Origin: Mesostigma viride
Taxonomy: Eukaryota > Streptophyta > Mesostigmatophyceae > Mesostigmatales > Mesostigmataceae
Length of the DNA stretch: 64,000 nucleotides
Reading direction: 5' to 3'
Assembly (NCBI GenBank): GCA_009746045.1
Contig: RPFO01000127.1
Coordinates: 1,749,011-1,813,010, forward strand
Shown: in pieces, positions 11,348 through 24,200 of the stretch
Numbering within the stretch: position 1 is the stretch's first letter
Layout of the letters: every line of letters begins with the position of its first letter
Translations under genes and position numbers: made by a program
Notes under the pieces: model-generated
Database searches by the model: none
Seen by the model: only the letters and a program-made list of their open reading frames with translations
What the model was told of the DNA's origin: nothing

Positions 11348-12626
11348 CTGCCGTTGAATCCGCGACCTTACACAGCAATAACAAGAGTCATAGAAAGAAA
11401 TGGGCTATTTATTGTTGCGCCCCTTGCTGAACGTCACAGAGCAAACTGCTTCCAAACCAGTCAGGTGAGGTCACTGAAAAACACTCCTGATCCGGCGCAG
11501 CCGTAACAATGAAGAGCTCACTAGACACTGTGTATAGTGCTACTCTTATACTCTTGTTATACTCTTGAGGGTGGAGGCGGCCACCTGCTGGCAGGTGACC
11601 CGATGGTGCACGGAAAACCACGGGAGTGTGCCGGCAATGGTGGCTGATCCGATCTAATACTGGTGTGTTACACTTGCACGTGCCGGTGTGCCGTACCGAC
11701 TCCCCCCCCACTCACCACCCGCTTCCCCTGCTTCGCTTGGAGTGCCTTGTAGCGGGACTGGAGCTCAGAGCGCTTACTGGCACCCGCGGTTTGCTGCAAA
11801 GGCAAGGTCCAGGGGTGCTAGAAATAGATTAGTACAGAGTAGTTCAGGGCGCACGTTGGGGGGGTTGGGGAACTTCCCCACAGCAGCAGTGCAAGGGAGG
11901 GCGGAAAATGGGGGAATGGGAGGGGGGGGGAGGGGAGGAGGGGGGGGAGGAGCGGGTAAAAGGTAGTGCGGTTGGAAATGATGGACCGAAGCTGACCATA
12001 ACTTCCTGATATGTTGTGAGCTGACTCGATGCATTACGGGATAGGCCATGCAAATGCGAGGGTGCCAGTGGACACATTGGGCAATCTCACCCATCGCACG
12101 AGTAGCTCAAACATGCGATAAGCGTACCCAAATCCGGGGGCCATCCATTCGGAAATGGCAAGTTACCTTTCGAAAACGACGATGTTGCGCACTACAAAGA
12201 AGATATTAGGCATGAAACGACAAAACCGGATGCCCATCGAGCCGAGTTCCGTTCAACACGAACGGCATATAATGATAAGGAATAATGTAGCTGGCAAGCC
12301 ACGGACGTAATGGGTGCAAAGGTTCCTCCCGCAAAATGCCATTCGTCCATCAAGCTGACACTGGCTGGAAAATACCCATTACCCAAGGTGAATAAAGCCC
12401 GAAAACGGCCATCCTAGTGCACATCTCAGGGAGGAACCACGGGTTTCATGTCTAGTCCCTCGCCTGGTTAGCATCGGCAGCGAGAGGGTGGAACCTATGG
12501 GCGTGAAGATCAATACAAACAGGTAGGCAGACTCACCACTACTCTTGTCGCTGGGTTCCCCTGAATGTCTTGAAGGAAAGAGGGAAGGCAAAGCAGGAGC
12601 ACCCATGCGAGATGTCGCAGCTTCAT
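9086..12626 (-). CDS. GT29-family (sialyltransferase-like) glycosyltransferase, two exons
   Basis: Proposed exons on the minus strand are 12626-12537 (30 codons) and 11347-9086, joined in phase 0, giving about 783 residues. Exon 1 encodes MKLRHLAWVLLLCLPSFL, a signal peptide or short signal anchor, expected for a Golgi-lumen enzyme. Exon 2 contains the family signatures in order (numbers from the internal Met at 11311). Sialylmotif L is about 211-260 (CAVVGSGGTILG, then EIDDHDLVIRLNVAP). Motif S is about 409-432 (WPSTGMIAIMLGMMLCERV, then YGFSS). Motif III is HYYL, about 444. Motif VS is HSFERE, about 459. GT29 enzymes move sialic acid (CMP-Neu5Ac), or in plants Kdo-like sugars, onto glycans. 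Which sugar is used here cannot be read. Unusual points are a Gly/Asp/Ser-rich insert between L and S and a roughly 270-residue Pro/Ala-rich C-terminal extension. Most of the protein sits in one long exon, unlike the neighbouring genes. Confidence 0.85.
12537..12626 (-). CDS. GT29 exon 1 (signal peptide or anchor)
   Basis: ATG at 12626 opens 30 codons with a basic start (MKLR) and a hydrophobic core LAWVLLLCLPSFL, ending at a good donor (GTGGTGAGT). The phase matches exon 2. Inferred by position and phase only; an intermediate exon in the 1.2-kb intron cannot be excluded. Confidence 0.6.
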
Positions 12627-13572
12627 GGCAACATAACGAAGTGCGTAACGCCAGCGGCAGAATCTGCTGCCTTCCGCATTCGTGTGTGCCTTGAAATGTA
12701 TCGAAAACGCTAGCCGGCGAGAGCTGACCAGCCATTGTGGGAGGTCCCGTGTACACGCGACCTGTAAATGATAGCCGGGCTTAAGTAAAATTAGTGTACG
12801 CGCTTGTTGCGAAGTGGTCGGTAGAGGGATGATGACCTGACACTAGGAGTCCTGCAGAAAATGGCGTGCGAGACGCCCATTCTCCGCTATGACTGATACC
12901 ACAACTAACCGAAGTTGACCTAGGGCTGAGTATGGCAGCCAAGGGCTCGGTCAAAGATGGCTCTAGTCGCCGGTCAAAGATTCGGTCAGGATTCCGTGGG
13001 AGGATGCTTCCTTGACTACAGGGCAGGCAGCATTAGCTCATGTGCTGCTGTTTTGGCCGAGTATTTTCCTGCGTAAGCAGTTAGAAGTTGAATATTCTAT
13101 AGGTAGGAACTTCGAAACGGTATTCTACTACAATTTCCTCATCGTGCCGTCTCCATTGTGTTTCCGACTTTCCGTAATATAACCGAGCAAACCGCTTTAG
13201 CCACTGACATCTTGATACCCTAGGCTTAGCAGGGATTAACACCGGTTTTATTTGGAATAAACGTACACCTATTTACCTGGAATATAACCGAGCAAACAAA
13301 AGCGTGGAAGATCTGGCGAGTGGCGACTTGATCATTGGTCATGATCATGAAAGTGCTCGAGAGTCGAGACTTGAGAGTTGAGACTACCTATTGGGGCTAT
13401 GTACCCTATTCGGTACTCGGTACTCTGCGCGCTTCGCGCTCATCTCTCGAGTCTCTCAAGACGTCTCAAATCCCTCGCGAGCATGCGGAGCAGCGCTTCT
13501 CTGCAGGATCTGGACAGGACAACGTGACTGCAAGATTTCGTACATCTCAGTGATCTCACTTATGCATCGTCC

Positions 13573-13611
<39 letters not shown>

Positions 13612-13763
13612 CTTTACATAGCATAGTATTCTCCTGTATGCATACAGTACAGTAGCGTTATTCTAGAGTATACTGGAGGCTGGAGGCCGGAGGGACAGGA
13701 CTCACAGGAGGGTATTCGAACTACCTATTCTAGGTTGGTCGCCTATCGGCGGCTGTAGGGTTA

Positions 13764-13791
13764 CCTAAACCCTAAACCCTAAACCCTAAAC
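13764..13791. repeat. Interstitial telomere-like repeat (CCTAAAC)n
   Basis: Four near-perfect units of CCCTAAA, the plant/green-algal telomere sequence on its C strand. A shorter TTTAGGG remnant is at 30311-30325. Confidence 0.85.
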
Positions 13792-15934
13792 AGGCCGTAA
13801 TTCGTGAGGGCCTGTGTGAGCCCGTGAGGGCATGCTCTGTGTTGCCAAATTGCATATAGTGACGCTGACGGTTATGGACTTGGATTTCCTACTACCGATT
13901 GGGCAAACTGCAAGACTCGATACCTAGTCTGCAACCGCAGGCGTCAGCTCAAAGGAGTACGCCATCGAATACAAAAACCAAGTACATACAGGGTACATAC
14001 GACAATAAATTACTTGGACACGATAAGCAATATATTCCGTAGTGCGCAATTACCAAATTTCACGGTTGGAGTTATTAGCCTGCGCTGGACACTGCAGGCC
14101 GGGATGGCATTTGCTGGCCTCTTGCCACCATTAACCAGCCGGTAAAGACAGTTGTAAGGTATCGCTGTTCTATATAGAAGTCCATATCCTAGACATGGGA
14201 AAGATACAGACTGTCGTACGTGTTGTGTCACAACAGGCTGCCAGGCGGCCGAAAGGACGGGAGGCGGCAGATCACGATGTCGACGTGGCGTGGAAGGTAA
14301 TCTGCTCCATCTGCCTGGAGTTAGTTACAGTCCGTGCGTTTTTCGAGCTGTGATATATACCAGGAGTTCTTTTATTATTACCTAGTGACCCTCGACCTTC
14401 ATTTATCCTTGCTGGACTACCAGGCATAGCTGCAAGCCGCTTAGACTGCACGCTACGTGCACGCGGAACAAGATTATCGTGTTTGACTAGCCTGGGGTAT
14501 GGAGTGGCTTGGGGGGCTATGTTCCCAGCCGTGTGCTCGGCATTGCAACTCGTGCCATGTTCCGTGACGCCTTTCGCCACTCACCGGCCTTCTCTCATGT
14601 TACAGTGTTCGCCACGCGTCCACATGCTATAGATTCCTCGCTACAATTCCCACTTCGACCATGCATACAGGTCCTATCGGAATCATCCGTTACTAATTCT
14701 GGCATAACCGCCACAGTGCCTGGCCCTTCGCTGATGCATCATTGACAGCTGGCAATCGCGATTCCAAACACTGCTGATTGACTGGATTTAAACTAACGTG
14801 CGTTAGAACCTTCACGTTAAAACTTTCGTCAGCGGAGCCCATTTTCGAAAGAACATGTACCAATTGGCAAATCAACACCCCAACCCACCCACACCGCCGC
14901 TACCTCGTGTGCATTGACAGCGAGTTTGTCACATACTAGCCGTTTGCAACAAATTCATCTAGCCGTTTGTCCCTATTTCAGTGGATGGTCTGCGCGCAGG
15001 TTGAAGTTTGCCCATACACCTGACCCTTTTTTTATTGCAGTACCGTAACAGCCGCAGATGCAAAAACTTGAAACGAATATCCACCGTCGGATTAGTTTCT
15101 GCCAATGGTAATGCTAATTGCGCATCCCCCGTTCGCACACCTCTCCAACTTTATTGGCTTCTCCCATTCGGCGAACCTTGGGGTTCTTCAGAAATTGGGC
15201 TCCACCAGATAAGACATAATCCAGAAATCTCTTGTCTGCCTCCCAGAAAATGGCTATCCCTTCTTTCAGCCACCCCCCGGCACAATCACCGGTGCACCAT
15301 GGCATCCTCTCCCCTCAATAGATATTATAATGATCCAAAACCGGGCCCCTGTCCACAACGTGGCCCCGTCTACACGGGGCCCTGTCTACCTAACAAATAC
15401 CGCCTGCCTGAAAGCTAGATACTAGTGGCTGTAGTGAAGTATGGGGCCCTTGGGAGGGACATTCCACGATGGTGGCTAGGTTGGCCAAGGTCAGAAGTCA
15501 AACGAGCTCATCTCAGTGGTTCTTGAGCTTTGATAGGTAATGTCCTCTCCAGGTCGTTACCTCCCAAGTGTGTACAAGGCATGCCTGCTTTGAGGTCTTG
15601 CTGCGATGTGGCTCCCTTGCCTCGTGCACGCCATGCAGCGGGCCCTTCCCAGCAGTGCCACACAAGCACCGAATTCGGACAATTGGTTATGCCGAGAGAG
15701 GCTATAGACCACAGGGCAGGCTATAGACCACAGGGCCCAGCATGCAGGGGCACCCATGAAAACACAGGGTTGGGAAGGTAGACGCGTGGGGGGAAAAGGA
15801 ACGTTGTTGCGACCAGAAAAACTTCGTGAAGCCCTGGCCTCAGGCTGTGGCATGGAAGGGTTGTGCCTTGTGACTTGGAAATATGTGTACAGATGTAGGA
15901 GTTGACTGCTCATACCTATTTTGATAGTGTAAAG

Positions 15935-16085
15935 TTTCTTTTTGGTACCATACTGGATTCAAACACAGGACCTCTCGCGCGATTTCGTGACTATAGGCAT
16001 CCCCTGATTCTAAGGCATCCCAAACTATAGCCCAACTGCGAAAAAAGCTCTTGACCGGAGAGCGATGTCATTGCGTCTGAAATTC
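15935..16085 (-). mobile_element. tRNA-derived SINE-like repeat, copy 2
   Basis: The minus strand reads CGCTCTCCGGTCAAGAGC, CGCAGTTGGGCTATAG, GATGCC, then GAGAGGTCCTGTGTTTGAAT and CCAGTATGGTACC. It aligns block for block with the plus-strand copy at 35620. Confidence 0.7.
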
Positions 16086-16642
16086 TCCACATGCCCGTGG
16101 ATCGAATCTAACTGCTCGCCCTGCGGGGGCAAAGGTGAGCAGGAGTAGAACTCATCGGGTCATGCAACGGTGGATAGTGTGTGGACATCTCGGCTAACCC
16201 TATCTAGCTATTTAGCTATATAGCCCTGGCTAGTTTTCTTCACAGCCCCAGCTTCCCTGCCCTTGTTTTTTGTATGAGGGGCCCGTATTTCCCTCCCACG
16301 TGTTCTCCCCATTATGAACCTTGTTGATCTCCCCGCCCATGCTTTGTTTTTTAGTGCGGTTGCCCTACCTTTGCTGTCAATACGCTCGACCTCCCCCCCC
16401 CCCCCCCAAAAAAAGAAAGCTTTTTCGCTATGAACCGCCTTGCGTCCTCCCCCGCCTTTGTTGCGACAGCCACCCTTGCTGCTTCAAAGTTCTTGCGTTT
16501 CCTATCCGCAACCCCTCTCCCTCCCACCGGTGTCACTATCAACCCCCACTCATTCCCCCAAGTTCCTCCCCCCTCGCTCTCCTCCACTGATGTATCTGTC
16601 CACCCTCGCTCCTCCCCCCCCCCCCCCCCCCCCCGCCCCCAG

Positions 16643-16721
16643 ATCGAGGGCTCCGTCCTCAAGCGCGTGGGTGCTGAGTCTGACCGCGGCAACGAGGACT
16701 GCGGCAACCTGTACAGCTGCG
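16643..16721 (+). CDS. Kinesin-like exon A (early motor strand)
   Basis: A C-rich tract and CCCCCAG precede ATC; the donor is GTGCGT in phase 1. It ends NLYSC, which joins the next exon as YSCGRVYGPS, the usual position of kinesin F-x-F-D-x-V-F-G. Confidence 0.75.
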
Positions 16722-19700
16722 GTGCGTGAGTGCACGGTTGAATGTAGGGTACCTGTGGGTTCCGGGCTATTGTGCGTGACGTTGCCGTGCGTAGGGGCAC
16801 GGTTGAAATAGGGTGCGGTTAGGTTTTGGGCTAGGGTGCGTGGGGGCGCTGTGCGTGTGTCCGCTTTTTGCGGGTCATTTTGCGTACAGTCACCATGTGT
16901 GTGTATGTGTATGTGTGTGTATGTGTGTGTGTGTTTGTGCGTGTGTGTGCGCCCTGTGTGTATGGCCAGTGTTATGTGTGTGTGTGGTAACCCTTGAAAC
17001 ATGCCACTATTATTGGAACTAGCACACCATTGGCCATTGCCTCACGTACGGACGAAATGAATAGCTCGGGAGACAGTAACATGTGCGTTGTCACTATAGT
17101 ATACATCGCCTTCACTATAGTATACATCGGGAAACCAGTACCATTTGAAGAACGGCCTCATGCAGTTTTACCTAGACATGCATGGCTACCTGCCCCAGCC
17201 ACTCTGGCAATGCCCCTGCGGTAAGCTGGCGTGGCTAGCTGAGTCTGGTGCTGACAGCATGCATTCAACACAAATCGTGCAGCAGGTGGTCTGTATTATC
17301 TGTATAGTTTTATTGGTACCGCAAGCACTGTGCCGTGACCTGGAAAAGCGCCAGCACTTCCATTCCTACAGACAGCTGACAGATAGATTGTCTACATGCT
17401 CCGGTGAGTTTATTCTTTTTTGTTCAATTGTAACTATCGCTCCTTTCTTAGCATGTTAGGCAGCTGCCAGGGACGGTTTTCGCCCACCAGAGCTGACGAA
17501 TCGGACCCCCCAGTGATGTCAGTCACATGCACAGAGCCGCCCCCATAAGGGGGGCACCTGCGGGGAGTTCAGCAGCCTCTGCACTGCCCGCCTGCCTTGG
17601 CTCATGACATTGACAGGGCTCGTGACATCCAGCACTCATGGCGTTGGCAGCTGCCATCTGTACACCTGCCTGCCGGTCACCGGGCCACCGTGGCAAGCAG
17701 GCATTGTCTTGTCGTCGGAATGGAGCGCCGGGGCTGTGGGGTTGTCTAGGCGTGGGATCCTTGAATGGTATTGAGACTTTTTCCCCACGACCTGGCAAGC
17801 CGCTGCCCTCCCTTGGCTCCCGTGCCATCCTGTGACCCCCCCTGCTTCGTTCGTGTTTCCCCTTCCCTTTCCATCGCTTCCCATTTGTGCTTCCCCTACC
17901 TTCTCCCCCTTCGTGTTTCCCCTTCTCTCGCTTCCCATTTGTGCTTCCCCTAGCTTCCTCCCCCTTCGTGTTCCCCCTTCTCTCGCTTCCCATTGTCCTC
18001 CCCCTTCCGCACCCGTCTCCTCGCGTACGTTCGTGCGCGCCCTCCCCTATGGCTGCCCCCCAGCCCGATGGTACCCACCTGCCTGCCATGGTGACCGTCT
18101 TGTCGGATCGACGGATGGACCTGCCTTGTCCGCTCCTGCCTGTCTTTATGGACTGACGGACAGATGGATTGATTGCTGTATGGTCGTGTCTCTGCCTCCC
18201 CCTTGTACCCCACCAGGGCGCGTGTACGGTCCCTCGGTCGACACAGTGGAGGTATACCGCAACAGCATCCGCGAGGTCGTGCAGCGGCTCACGGAGGGGC
18301 AGCCAGGTAGGTGGGCCGCGCATGATGTGCCGCGCGACCTTGCTGGGCTCTGTCTTCAATCTAATTATTTAAATTGAATCTGTTGGGAAACACAGGAATT
18401 GACGTTGCAACCGTTGGCGTGACAGGTGTCGAGATACCACGGCTTCTTGTCTAGGGAACCTTGTGGCCAGAGCGACATGCGCTAGCAGAGACTGTTCAAG
18501 TTTTTTGGTTTGCCATGTTTGACCCCGCTTTCTGCCTGAGTTTTCTTTAGATAACCTTTCCCCTAGTCCCCTAGTCCCCTAGTCCCCTAGTCCCCTAGTC
18601 CCCTAGTCCCCTAGTCCCCTAGTCCCCTAGTCCCCCAGTCCCCCAGTCCCCTAGTCCCCTAGTCCCCTAGTCCCCTAGTCCCCTAGTCCCCTAGTCCCCT
18701 AGTCCCCTAGTCCCCTAGTCCCCTAGTCCCCTAGTCCCCTAGTCCCCTAGTCCCCTAGTCCCCTAGTCCCCTAGTCCCCTAGTCCCCTAGTCCCCTAGTC
18801 CCCTAGTCCCCTAGTCCCCTAGTCCCCTAGTCCCCTAGTCCCCTAGTCCCCTAGTCCCCTAGTCCCCCCCCCCCAGCCTCTGCCTTTATCCCCCCTGCCC
18901 CCGCTCTCACGCGGTGCTTGTTCCCTCACCCTGTTGCCATGTGCTGTGCTGCGTGTGCGAATGGCACGTAAGTACTTACTACTTGTATGCTGCTTGTTGT
19001 ATGCTGCTTGTTGTATGCTGCTTGTTGTATGCTGCTTGTTGTATGCTGCTTGTTGTATGCTGCTTGTTGTATGCTGCTTGTATGCTGCTTGTGTGCTACT
19101 TGTGTGCTGCTTGTTGTGTGTCTCTCGCCCCTTAACCTTGCGTACATCACCAGGCATGGTCATCACGTGGGGGTGCGGCGGGGCAGGCACTGCACTTGCC
19201 ATGCAGGGGAGGTGTGTGCGCGGCACTTAGCACCGCGTGGGTGTGGTGTGGCTCCATGCAGGGCCATGGGTGTATGTGCCCTGTGGTATCCTTGGTTCGG
19301 GTAGGTCCCGTCATAGCACCTCATCCTGCACATGCCATGTATGAATATTGGTCAGTGGCTGAAGATCTCGCTTCCAAGGCAGAGCCGCGTCTCTAGCATG
19401 CGTTCAGTTCGACATTGTTTACTTCGAGATTGTTCAATGTGACAATGTTTACTTCGACATTGTTCAGTGCGACATTTTACAGTTGGACATTGTTCATTGC
19501 GCCATTGTGCAGCTCGACATTGTTCAGTGCGACATCGTTTAGTTCGACATTGTTCAGTGCAACTTTGTGTAGTTCGACATTGTTCAGTTCGACATTGTTT
19601 AGTTCAATGTTGTTTAGCTCGACATTGTTCAGTTCAACAACGGTCTATGGCTTCGCAAGGCTAAGGCAAAGTCGGTGCTCCTGCGTTGCAAGGGGTCAGT

Positions 19701-21174
19701 TTCCAATCCTCTCGTTCAGTCCTCGGCGCCAGGCTTGCTCAGGATGGTTATCGCAAGCATGACATAGGGGGTGCCTTGCGAAGCCATAGGATCGGGTAGC
19801 ACGCGTGCCCGGGTGGAATAGGTTGGCTGCCGCGTTCGTTCATCGCGCAGGTTTGGCTTGATACACAGCCATCATGCGCAGATGCTGGTGTTTGTGACCG
19901 CATGCAGTGGGTGGGTTGCTTGTTCTTGGTGCGCATTTGGTGCTGCTGGTTTGTGATGGTGGCGGCTGATGGACGCGCACTTGTCAAGGCGCTTAGCGTG
20001 CCCCCATGAAAACCATTGAGGTGGGCCCGTCAAGGCGTTTCACAAGCATGGAGCGACAGCCGATTGTACTGCCCTCCCAGACGCCAGCTGCCCGACTAAC
20101 ACCCACGGAAGTTACTAACATATGTAAATTCATCCAAGAGCATAGCGCGTGATGCTGTTATCAATCCGAGCTGCTGGGTGTATCCCTTACTGGGGCAACG
20201 TGGAACGGTCTGCCATGAGCCAAACGCCTCGCTGTTTCATAATGGCATGTATGTGTGTCATATTCTCCTGAAGCACTGGAGGACCGGTTGTTGCTCTTTA
20301 AGTTTTTCTTTTGCACGCTCCTTCCCACCTGCTCAACCCATGCGTGTCCGTCGACCCGCCTCTGCTGGTACTGCGTATGTTCTTTCTCGTAGGGATGAGC
20401 GGTTGACCTTGCCCTCCTTGCTGGGTGCTGCACCCCTTTGACAGTGACCAAACACACTTGAACACGGTCCCTCCCCTTGTCCTTCCCTCGCCTGGCGCCC
20501 GCAGGAATGGCTACCCGGGTCCGGTTCCGTTCGCAATTACAGACATCTACACGGCCATCCAGCAGCAGGTTTGTTTGTAAATATATTATATTTATGTTTG
20601 TAAATATAAACTACTATCATGTATGCTAGTATAACATGTTTGCACATCTAGATCTTTGCGGCTAATATTCTGCGCAAATATATATCCATGTCATGTGCAG
20701 GCTCATATCGATTCTTGGACGTGTGCTTGTTGATGTAGGAGGCAAGCTCATCGGTATGTGGGTGGCTGTTTGTGCCAAAGGGCGGCCTGCTGCCTGCCTG
20801 CCTGCCCGCCTGCCTGCCTGCCTGCCTGCCTGCCTGCCCGCCCGCCCGCCCGCCCGCCCGCCCGCCCGCCCGCCCGCCCGCCCGCCGCCCGCCCGCCCGC
20901 CCGCCCGCCCGCCCGCCCGCCCGCCCGCCCGCCCGCCCGCCCGCCGCCCGCCCGCCCGCCCGCCCGCCCGCCCGCCCGCCCGCCCGCCCGCGCCGCCCGC
21001 CCGGACTGACTGACTGACTGACCGACCGACCGACCGACCGACCGACCGACCGACCGACCGACCGACCGACCGACCGACCGACCGACCGACCGACCGACCG
21101 ACCGACCGACCGACCGACCGAAGCACGCACGCACGCACGCACGCACGCATGCCAGCACGCACGCATGCCAGCAC

Positions 21175-21208
<34 letters not shown>

Positions 21209-24200
21209 ACGCCAGCCAGCACGCCAGCCAGCCAGCCAGCCAGCCAGCCAAGGGGCGCACATTGCCTTACTGACTCTTCTCCTGGGAACCAGCTGCCTTT
21301 GTGACTACTTTTTCCTTCTGGCAAAGGCTTTCAAAGGCAGTTTCTTGTTGGCTGGTGTTTCTTGTCTTGCGGCAAAGATGCTGCCTGCCAAGCAAGTGCT
21401 TGCGGTCCTCACTTTCTTCCGCTAGTTTTCCATTCTTTATGTGTCCAACGTCCATTCTGGCAACATCTCACATTGAGTTTTTTTCCGCACAAGCATGCCA
21501 GGACGTGCCACAAACCGCTTTGTGCCTTTCGAATAATTATTTAGAAGGATCGATTAAGAAGATAGATAGGCTGTCCTCTGTTTATGGCCATCCCTTAAGT
21601 TTACGACCGCTTGTTCACCAATGTCCACCAACATTCACGGCCATTGTCATTATTGACGCCGTGCTGGGTCTCCTCTCGCCCCTTGCTGCCCCATGCGACA
21701 GACACACCGCAGCTTCCTCGTGCGCTTGTCGTTTGGGGAGCTCCGAGAGCTGGCCGACGGCACTGAGGTACGCGGTTGTGTGTCCTACGTTTCGATGGAT
21801 GACGGCTACATGAGGTGCTCAGGCCCGTTGTTCTTTGATGGCGCCGACAAGGTCCATGACGGTGTTTCAGTGTGCCGAAGTATGTCCTGTCGGCATGTGT
21901 TTGTCCTGTCGTACCTGATGGCGCGTGTTTGGCCCTGGCATCTTTTTGTGCTGGCAATGTCCAAGGCAATAGTCACAGTGGGACATTGATTTGCACTGTT
22001 GCCTACCCCCTGTTTGACCTCTAGCAGCCGCCAGGCGGGCTAGCAAGCAGGAGATCAGGCGGCTAGGCAGGCAGGAAGGCACAGGGCATACCGGTCCCTC
22101 TCAAACAAGTCCTGGATCCACCCGATCGCTCTAAATTTGACATGTCTTGCAGCAGCCACCTTTGCGCGCGAGCCGGCCGTGCAGACACATACACGCCGTG
22201 CAGAGACATACCCGCTGTGCAGAGACATACCCGCCGCGCAGATATCCCGGTCATCTTACACCTGGCCGTCTGCTTGGTCTGGCCGGTTCATTTGGGTACT
22301 TTTGCTGCGCCCTGCCCACGCCATACGCGGGTGTTGTGATGCCTTGCTGCCGCATGCGTTGTTGCTGCATTGTGTGATCGAATGCGCTGGCACCGTAGGA
22401 CGTGCGTGACCTGCTGGAGGGCATGATCATGCGCAAGCGCGCAGCCTCGGGCAACGGGACGCACGCGGAGCGCCAACTGTTGGACAAGCTCGCACCCGTG
22501 CGGCCAAAGGTGGGCTACGAGGAGGGGGAGGGGCATGCGGCCCAAGGGGGCATCAGGGGCAAGCGGATCCTGGTGAGGGGAGGGAGCAGCAGACCAAGGT
22601 GTGGGGGGGTGGGCGGTGGCAAGCGGAGCCTGGTGAGGGGAGGGAGCAGCAGACCAAGGTGTGGGGGGGCGGTGGCAAGCGGAGCCTGGTGAGGGGAGGG
22701 AGCAGCAGACCAAGGTGTGTTTGGGGGGGCGGTGGCAAGCGGAGCCTGGTGAGGGGAGGGAGCAGCAGACCAAGGTGTGTGTGGGGGGGCGGTGGCAAGC
22801 GGAGCCTGGTGAGGGGAGGGAGCAGCAGACCAAGGTGTGGGGGGGGCGGTGGCAAGCGGAGCCTGGTGAGGGGAGGGAGCAGCAGACCAAGGTGTGGGGG
22901 GGTGGGCGGTGGCAAGCGGATCCTGGTGAGGGGAGGGAGCAGCAGACCAAGGTGGGGGTGGGGGGGGCGGTGGCAAGCGGAGCCTGGTGAGGGGAGGGAG
23001 CAGCAGACCAAGGTGTGGGGTGGGTGGGCGGTGGCAAGCGGAGCCTGGTGAGGGGAGGGAGCAGCAGACCAAAGTGTGTGGGGTGGGCGGTGGCAAGCGG
23101 AGCCTGGTGAGGGGAGGGAGCAGCAGACCAAGGTGTGGGGGGGGTGGGCGGTGGCAAGCGGAGCCTGGTGAGGGGAGGGAGCAGCAGACCAAGGTGTGGG
23201 GGGGGTGGGCGGTGGCAAGCGGAGCCTGGTGGGGGGAGGGAGCAGCAGACCAAGGTGTGGGGGGGGTGGGCGGTGGCAAGCGGAGCCTGGTGAGGGGAGG
23301 GAGCAGCAGACCAAGGTGTGTGTGTGGGGGGCGGTGTATGCGGCCAAAGGTGGGAGGTGTGTGTGCTGGGGCGACCCAAGTCTGGCTGTGGGGGGAAGGC
23401 AGGCGAGGAGGCGGGGGGGCGCGGGGTGAAGGGGGGGGTGCAGGTAAAAGGAGTGAGGTGGGGCAGCGCAACGAAAGTCTTCCGAAGCAGATAGAGGGAG
23501 ATGCAGGGGTGGGATGGGGTCAGGGTTAAGAAGGGAGACACACATGCTGTGGGTCTGACAAGAGTAAGCAGGAGGTTGGGGGAGTCCTTTTTGCCTCCCA
23601 GCTCGGTTGAACTTTTGGTGCCCACACAACGACCCCCTGCCTTTCTTAAGCCCTGTCTCACCCTACTTGGTTGGGTCAGTCATGTAGTTTTAATTTACCC
23701 CACTTGGTTGGATGGTCGTTCCACCATGTGTCGGCCGCATCGGTGGCCATCCTTCTTGCTGCGTTCCGCCGCAATCTTGGCGCTGCAGGGCCACCCGCTG
23801 CGCCACCTGTCGGAGCACGTGGTCTGCTCCGCCTCGCAAGCGCTGCTGCTGCTCTCGGTACGTGCAGCTGGTGCCAGTATATGCTGCCTCCTGCAGCACC
23901 CATGCGTGCTGCCCCCTGCACTACCATTAGGTGCTGCCCCCTGCACTGCCTTTAGGTGCTGCCCCCTGCACTACCATTAGCTGTTGCCCCCTGCACTCCC
24001 CATACATGCTGCCTCCCCGTGCTCAGTGGATTGGGTGGTGGCTGTTTGTGGGTGGTGGTGTTTTCGCTGCTTGTGCTCAGCTGTTTGTGGTCCGATGGTT
24101 GTGGCCAGCCGGTTGTGGTTCCTGGCTGGTGCCCTCCACAAACCGATACTCTGCCCTTCCATGTTCCATGCACACAAGGCCGGATGGACGGTGCAGGTTG

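Larger units (their letters stand above)
12630..16640. other. Intergenic or unresolved 5' region of the kinesin-like gene
   Basis: No family similarity in any frame. It holds a (CAA)n tract (13575-13613), a telomere-like tract, a SINE copy, and a short duplicated block (AATATAACCGAGCAAAC at 13180 and 13272). The first exons of the plus-strand gene at 16643 should lie here, perhaps in the Pro-rich open frame from 16430, but I cannot place them. Confidence 0.4.

Noticed and set aside
17131-17221. Extra exon (NGLMQFYLDMHGYLPQ...) with donor GTAAGC
   Set aside because: Exons 16643-16721 and 18217-18306 already join in phase to give a continuous kinesin pattern; inserting this breaks the alignment.
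17523-18377. 278- and 181-residue ORFs on opposite strands
   Set aside because: Low-complexity CCCCTTC-rich intron sequence; no splice-consistent model or homology.
20648-21324. Arg/Gly/Ala-rich ORFs on both strands
   Set aside because: Translation of compound tetranucleotide repeats.
22555-23330. CRISPR-like array
   Set aside because: Units are contiguous without unique spacers; the host is eukaryotic. The same holds for the other minisatellites.
22288-23661. Pro/Leu-rich minus-strand ORFs up to 457 residues
   Set aside because: By-product of the 60-bp intronic minisatellite; no homology.
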